DNA of 64,000 nt from Bos javanicus (lineage: Eukaryota > Chordata > Mammalia > Artiodactyla > Bovidae): positions 61,078,425 to 61,142,424 of the forward strand of contig NC_083885.1 of assembly GCF_032452875.1 (NCBI RefSeq), written 5' to 3'. Under the pieces are notes generated by a model. It worked only from the letters and a program-made list of their open reading frames with translations. It ran no database searches and was not told the DNA's origin. Made by a program: the position numbers and the translations under genes. The stretch's first letter is position 1. The number at the start of each line of letters is the position of its first letter. Positions 59,019 through 64,000 of this stretch are shown one piece after another.

Positions 59019-59999
59019 ACACACACACATGCCCAGTGTTTTAGCATGAGAGTCCCTTGATGCAGATCAGAATCTAGTCAACCCTTCACCAGTACCTCTG
59101 TCCCCTTAACACTCCACTTCCTGCTCTGGCATTTTCCTTCCTCAAGAGAAAATCTCATGACCTCTTAGATTATTTCCTTTCCCTGCCATGGCGCTCAGCT
59201 CTCCCAGCAAACAGAACTCCTTGAAGAAGTGGACGAGGAGGACACCTTCTCCTTTATCCTCTTCCATCCCTTTGTGCAAGGCTGGATGCAGGTGTGATGC
59301 TCATTAAATGCTTTTGTTGCTCGAATTAACAGCAGAGATTTTAAGCCCCCATCTTCTGGTCGGCACACAGTTGGACCTGGGAGTTCCCCCACACTGGAGT
59401 CTCTCAGGTCATGTGCAGAATGTGAGAGGTTGAGTAGTGTAAGAGGAATGGGAAGGAGGAGGGTTTAGTGTGGTCCCCGAGTTAACAGCCCCTACTTCTC
59501 GGGATCCTTGATGATCAAATGAATTTATGTCCACAGACATAAGCAATAAACAATCTGTAATAAAAATAGGAAAGAGTTTTCTTTGAGCCAAATTGAGGAC
59601 TATAGCAAGGGAGACAATGTCCCTCTAGCTCTGAGAAACTGCTCTGCTGAAGGGTAGTGTCCAGCATCATCTCACACCTCACCCAAACAAAGAACTCATG
59701 ATGGGGTGCATTTCTTCAAGGTTTCAAAAGAGAGAGACTTGGTACAGAGACAGTGAGACAGCAGTTCCCTGGTATCCAGGAAGGGAACCTTATCTCACAG
59801 GGAGTGTTAACATGGACGCCATGAGAAGGGAGTTGCTCATTCTTATCTTCAAAACAGACGTTCTTAACCTCAATAGTTAAAGCAGATGAGCTGTGAGGGT
59901 CAGACAGGCTGTCTTAGTTCACACACAGTTCAGGCTAAGCCATGGATAAGCCAGAATGACTTCCCCATTCCTCAATATGTTTTCATCTTCTCCATCACA

Positions 60000-60570
60000 A
60001 GCAGATAAAAATCTTAGAACTTTGTGATCCAGCAATTCTACCTCTGGGAATATACCTGAAAGAATTGAGAGCATACCCTGGAAGAGACATTTGTAAACTC
60101 CTGTTGCAGCATTATTCACAATAACGAAAACATGAAAGCAAGCCAAATGCCCATTGACCAAGAAATGGATAAGCCAAATGTGGTATATACCCACAAGAGA
60201 ATATTCTTCAGTGTTAAAAAGAAAGGGAATTCTAACACATGCTATGACAGAGAATAACCTAGTGGATATTCTACTAAGTGATATAAACCTGATAGGAAAG
60301 GACACGTGTTACATCATTCCACCTAAACGAGGCACCTAGGGTGGTCAGACTCAGAAAAAGAAAGTAGAATGGTGAATGTCAGGAACTGGGAAAGAAGATG
60401 GGGGAATTGTTGATGGGTACAGAGTTGAAGTTTTGCCAGATGAAAAAAGTCCTGGAGTCTGCATGCACAAAATTTGAAGGTATTTAACACAGCTGAACTG
60501 GAAACCTAAAGATGGCTATAATGATCAATTTTATGTTATGGGTATTTTACCACACCCACACACACACAAA
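60000..60570 (+). mobile_element. Old L1M LINE 3' end (unit 4 copy)
   Basis: Counterpart of 20100-20700. Confidence 0.8.
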
Positions 60571-60579
60571 CCTCTCAGA

Positions 60580-60925
60580 ACCTCCCCCTGAGGGTAACCA
60601 CAGAGGAGTCAGGGCTGATAGCAACACTGCAGATGCTCCCCGCCCACCCAGCCCCATCTCCACCCCAACAACCCAGGGATGAGGACCGTCTTCTGTGCTC
60701 AGGACTCCCCACTTCAGTTCTTGGAGATGTCTCAGCTCCAGCCCCGCACGGCTTAACCTCAGCCTCCCTGACTGACCCAGTGCTCCAGGCTCTGCTCCCA
60801 GGATCCAGTAAGTCTCAGGTTACCCTCTTCTGTAGGAGACTGGGCGCTGAGTTCATGTCCTCCCAAAGAGACCTCTGCAATCCCAGGGTGCAGGGGGTCA
60901 GCCTGGCTCCAGCCTGAGGGTAGAG
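60580..60925 (+). promoter_or_regulatory. Conserved GC-richer block in unit 4
   Basis: Fourth version of the block, with donor-like GTAAGT at 60808. Role is inference. Confidence 0.33.
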
Positions 60926-61349
60926 AGACCCATTTCCTAGATGAAAGTGTCTGCACTGTGTGTGTGTGCGTGCATGTGTGTATGTGTGTAAGGAAAGGTA
61001 GGGGGGATGGATCAGTGCTCTGAGGCTCTAAGACAATTTTTACTCATGTTCAAATAATATTCGAGATTAATTACGCAAAGAGTTGGATATGAATGAGCGA
61101 CTAGGCACACTACACAACCACAACCCTTGTATAGGGCTTATGATGTGGACCACTGATTTCAGTCTCCTGCATACTGCTGGCCCTTTGAATCTATGGGTTT
61201 TTGTTCTGTTGACTTTGGGGCAACTGTAAGGGACTTGGACATCCACAGATTTTGGTAAATGTGGAGATGAAGGCATGGTGACATATTCAGTCATTTTGGG
61301 GTTTGCTGCACCCGGTAACTGTGTGAAGCTGGTTGTTATTTATCATGGG

Positions 61350-61950
61350 CAGCAATTTTTTAAATGATGGTAAAATACATATAGTGTAAATTTGGCCAAC
61401 TTAATACGTATGGAGTTGAATAATGTTAAGTATATCTACATTTTTATGTAGCCAATCTCTAAAACATTTTAAAACGGTGCCTTCATTTAACAATAACTTC
61501 CTAATTTGCCTTCACCCCAGGCCCTGGCCAACCACTATTCTGCATTTGTCTCCATGGCTTTAACTCCTCCTTTGATTTCACAGAAATGAAATCATACATT
61601 ATTTGTATATTGGTGAATGGCTTATGTCGCTTAGCATAATGTCCTCAAGGGTCCTCCATGTTGTTGCATGAGTCAGCAATTCCTGCCTTTTAAAGGCTGA
61701 ATAATATTCCACTGTATACATAGACCACAATTGTGTTTATCCATTCCTTCATGGATGAACATTTGGGTTGCTTCCAACTTTTATCTACTGTGAATAATGC
61801 TGCTGTAAACATGAGTGTGCAAATATCTTTTTGAGACTCTATTTTCCATTTTTTTGCGCATGTACACCCAGATATGGAATTACTGAATCACATGGTAAAT
61901 CCATCGTTAGTGTTTTGAGGAACTATCGTACTTTATCCATAGCAACTGCA
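61350..61950 (-). mobile_element. Old L1M LINE antisense (unit 4 copy)
   Basis: Same element as 45770-46600 without the nested CHR, showing that the CHR came after units 3 and 4 separated. Confidence 0.8.
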
Positions 61951-62316
61951 CCATTTTGCATTCCTACTAACACTTCCCAAGGGCTCACCAGTGGCATTTG
62001 ACAAAGAAGAAAACAGAGGTCCAGAGAAGTAAATGACTTGTGCAGAGGTACAGTGGTGGTGGGGAAGCCAAGATTCTAATCCTAGTTCCCTGGATTTTTG
62101 AATACTTGCTCTCAACCAAAATGTTACATTGGACTTTTGAATACCCTTAGGCAGAGACCCCCCCTCACAATAACTGGTGGTCACTGGGTCAGCCTAGTCC
62201 TACAGAGCAGTGTAGTGAGGAGACATTTCAAACCCCAAAGGAGCAGCAAAACAGAGTCCTGTCATTTCTGATTCAGAATGAAGGTTAGTCCCCACTTCCC
62301 TCTAGGCACTTGGGAG

Positions 62317-62753
62317 TTGTAGGGAAAGAGCAAATTAGCCAAGATGGTGCAGTCAGTCTCTCTCACCCCAAGCCCTCTCGCTCTTGCCCCATGTTTTGTA
62401 AATAATGATTATGTAACAGCCGAGATTACTTATAGCACTGCACATGCCTGTCACAAGGTACTCGATTGGCCACCAGTGGCTTTTGTTCTGTAAGTATATA
62501 GATAAGCTCCCCCTGGAAAGCCCTGGAGGTGGGGTTGTGTTATGGCTGTGTTATGTCCACATTAGGGCTACGTTACATGATGTTATGGCTGCTGCATCAG
62601 CCAGGAGAGAATAAACACGTCTGCAGTTCCACCGGCTCCTTGAGTCTTCTTCCAGCTTTCCTGCTCCTGCCTTGCTTACTCTGGGTTCAGCAAAGAGTGT
62701 GCACAGTGAGATACAGTGAGACAACTGGTGCTGTGAGCAGGTTCAGCAAGACA
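62317..62753 (+). mobile_element. Solo LTR of an endogenous retrovirus (class I-like), unit 4 only
   Basis: A 437-bp element flanked by GGAG (62313-62316 and 62754-62757). It has a TATATAGATAAG box at about 62495 and AATAAA at 62610-62615, so it reads left to right. Unit 3 has the unbroken target (TTGGGAGGCCACT). The 4-bp duplication suits a gammaretrovirus-like ERV. No viral genes remain. Confidence 0.85.
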
Positions 62754-63159
62754 GGAGGCCAGTGTGGTTTGATGCTTTAACTGAGCTGGGCTACACCTCC
62801 TACAAATTCCGTCTCCTTCTGCCCAGACTCAGAGTTCTAATTTCTTTTCACACTGCAGGCAGTGAGGTATAAATCTGCCAGGTTTCAGCATCCTTGACAA
62901 AGCAATGTATGGAGTCTGAGATCTCGGATTACTCAGAGAGTCATGGCACACTTATAAAGGAAGGGAGGGGAAAATTATAATAATAATAACACATTTTCCC
63001 CAGTTCTGTAGAAGAAAAGAGGATAATGAGTGGTGCAAAGCTTGTGCAAAGTCACACAAGCTAATACAGAGCAGAGCTGGATTTGAACCAGCTGATCTGG
63101 TTGATTTCAATTCAGAAACAAGCATTCTTATCCAATTGTGCGAGTGTACATTGAGCATG

Positions 63160-63450
63160 CTAAGTCACTTCAGTCATGTCCGACTCTGCAACCCCATGGA
63201 CTGTAGCCCTCCAGTCTCCCCTGTCCAATTCTCTGTGTGTGCATGTGTGTTAATCACTCACTCGTGTCCAACTCTTTGTGACCCCATGGACAGTACCTCT
63301 CCAGGCTCTTCTGTCAATGGGATTCTCCAGGTAAGAATACTGGAGTGGGTTTCCATTCCCTCCTCCAGGGGATCTTCCCAACCCAGGGGTTGAGCCCAGG
63401 TCTCCTGCATTACAGGCAGATTCTTGACCATCTGAGCCACCAGAGGAACC
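63160..63450 (-). mobile_element. Partial and full Bov-tA SINEs
   Basis: 63160-63235 is a short reverse piece, and 63245-63450 a nearly complete reverse copy. Confidence 0.82.
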
Positions 63451-64000
63451 CACTCTGTCCATTAAACTTATACCAATTAAGCATCTACTGTGTACCTGGC
63501 ACTGTGTTAGAGGCTTTTGCTTCTGTAGGGGTGGAAAACTTTTCTCTCTAGGTTTCTTGGCTGGTGTAAATAACTAAGTTGACATAAGACAGATTAATAC
63601 ATTTACAGGAGCCCCTCAAAAAACTCTTGAGACTCAGGCATTTAAGGCTTATACACTCCCCTGGGCTAAGGAGAAGCGGTTAGGGATCTGGGGCTTCAAG
63701 GAGGAGGAAGACAACCCACAGGAGGATGGGAAGAGCAAGTGCCTGATGAACAAATGTTTGCTCCTCCAGGCAGGTATGTTTTCCTGAAATTAGAAGTTCT
63801 CTCTGGTGACAGCTCTCTTCCTGGCATAGGCAGTATAATCTACATTATTTTGAGCAGTTAAGGGAGAGGCAAGGAGCTTCTCCTGAGTCTGCTGGGTCTT
63901 AATCATCTTTAGCTCAATACAGTCCACACGCCAAAAGAACACATTTAGGGGAGAGAAAAAAACCACTCCCCCTCAGTTCTATTCAAGCAACCCTTCCAGT

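Larger units (their letters stand above)
43705..59190 (+). repeat. Segmental duplication unit 3 (carries CAT-like copy C)
   Basis: About 15.5 kb, longer than units 1 and 2. It keeps roughly 1.5 kb (45970-47440) of upstream sequence missing from them and has extra SINEs in intron 2 of the gene. It begins at a landmark variant (about 43720) and ends before the next one at about 59200. Confidence 0.72.
59190..64000 (+). repeat. Segmental duplication unit 4, cut by the window edge
   Basis: Starts with the landmark GCTCTCCCAGCAAACAGAAC and repeats the upstream order of the other units: L1M block (60000-60570), GC-richer block (60580-60925), antisense L1M (61350-61950), then the pre-gene region (63550-64000) matching 21860-22317 and 33650-34045. 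No transporter exon is inside the window; by alignment exon 1 should start about 200 nt beyond the edge. Confidence 0.78.

Noticed and set aside
60633..60917. 94-codon plus-strand frame also open in unit 3 (45111 onward)
   Set aside because: Broken by a stop in unit 2 and by a frameshift in unit 1; more likely noncoding conserved sequence.

Overview
This window is nuclear DNA from a ruminant, most likely a bovid (cattle, buffalo, sheep or goat type). The evidence is the dense load of Bov-tA and Bov-A2 SINEs, CHR-type tRNA-Glu SINEs, BovB (RTE) LINE pieces and ruminant L1 tails, with intron-containing mammalian genes between them. I cannot fix the species from sequence alone.

Left part (1 to about 9.1 kb, minus strand): the 5' two thirds of NLRP12, an innate-immune PYD-NACHT-LRR receptor. 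Five coding exons are visible: PYD 9077-8789, linker 7941-7861, NACHT 6478-4795, and LRR exons 1160-990 and 164-<1. All splice phases agree and no break is seen. The gene runs off the left edge.

From 9.1 to 18.5 kb there is intergenic DNA made mostly of SINE and LINE copies, plus a GC-rich olfactory-receptor pseudogene on the minus strand (about 16.59-17.50 kb).

From about 18.55 kb to the right edge the window is a tandem segmental duplication. Each unit is 11.5 to 15.5 kb and carries one plus-strand gene of the cationic amino acid transporter family (CAT, SLC7A1/2/3-like). Copy A (22516-26712) and copy B (34674-39383) can each be assembled from 11 coding exons into uninterrupted proteins of 609 and 620 residues. 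Copy B needs a shifted exon 3 acceptor. Copy C (49120-54697) has lost the GT donor of exon 9 and probably encodes a protein lacking the last two membrane helices. A fourth unit starts at about 59.2 kb, and the window ends roughly 200 bases before the place where its first coding exon should begin.

The introns show that these copies arose by DNA duplication, not retroposition. Shared old repeats (MER5A in intron 2, L1M blocks upstream) predate the duplications. Copy-specific insertions (a BovB and L1s near A, a solo LTR in the 3' region of B, a solo LTR in unit 4) came later. The most interesting biology is this array of diverging, intron-containing CAT-like transporters beside NLRP12.
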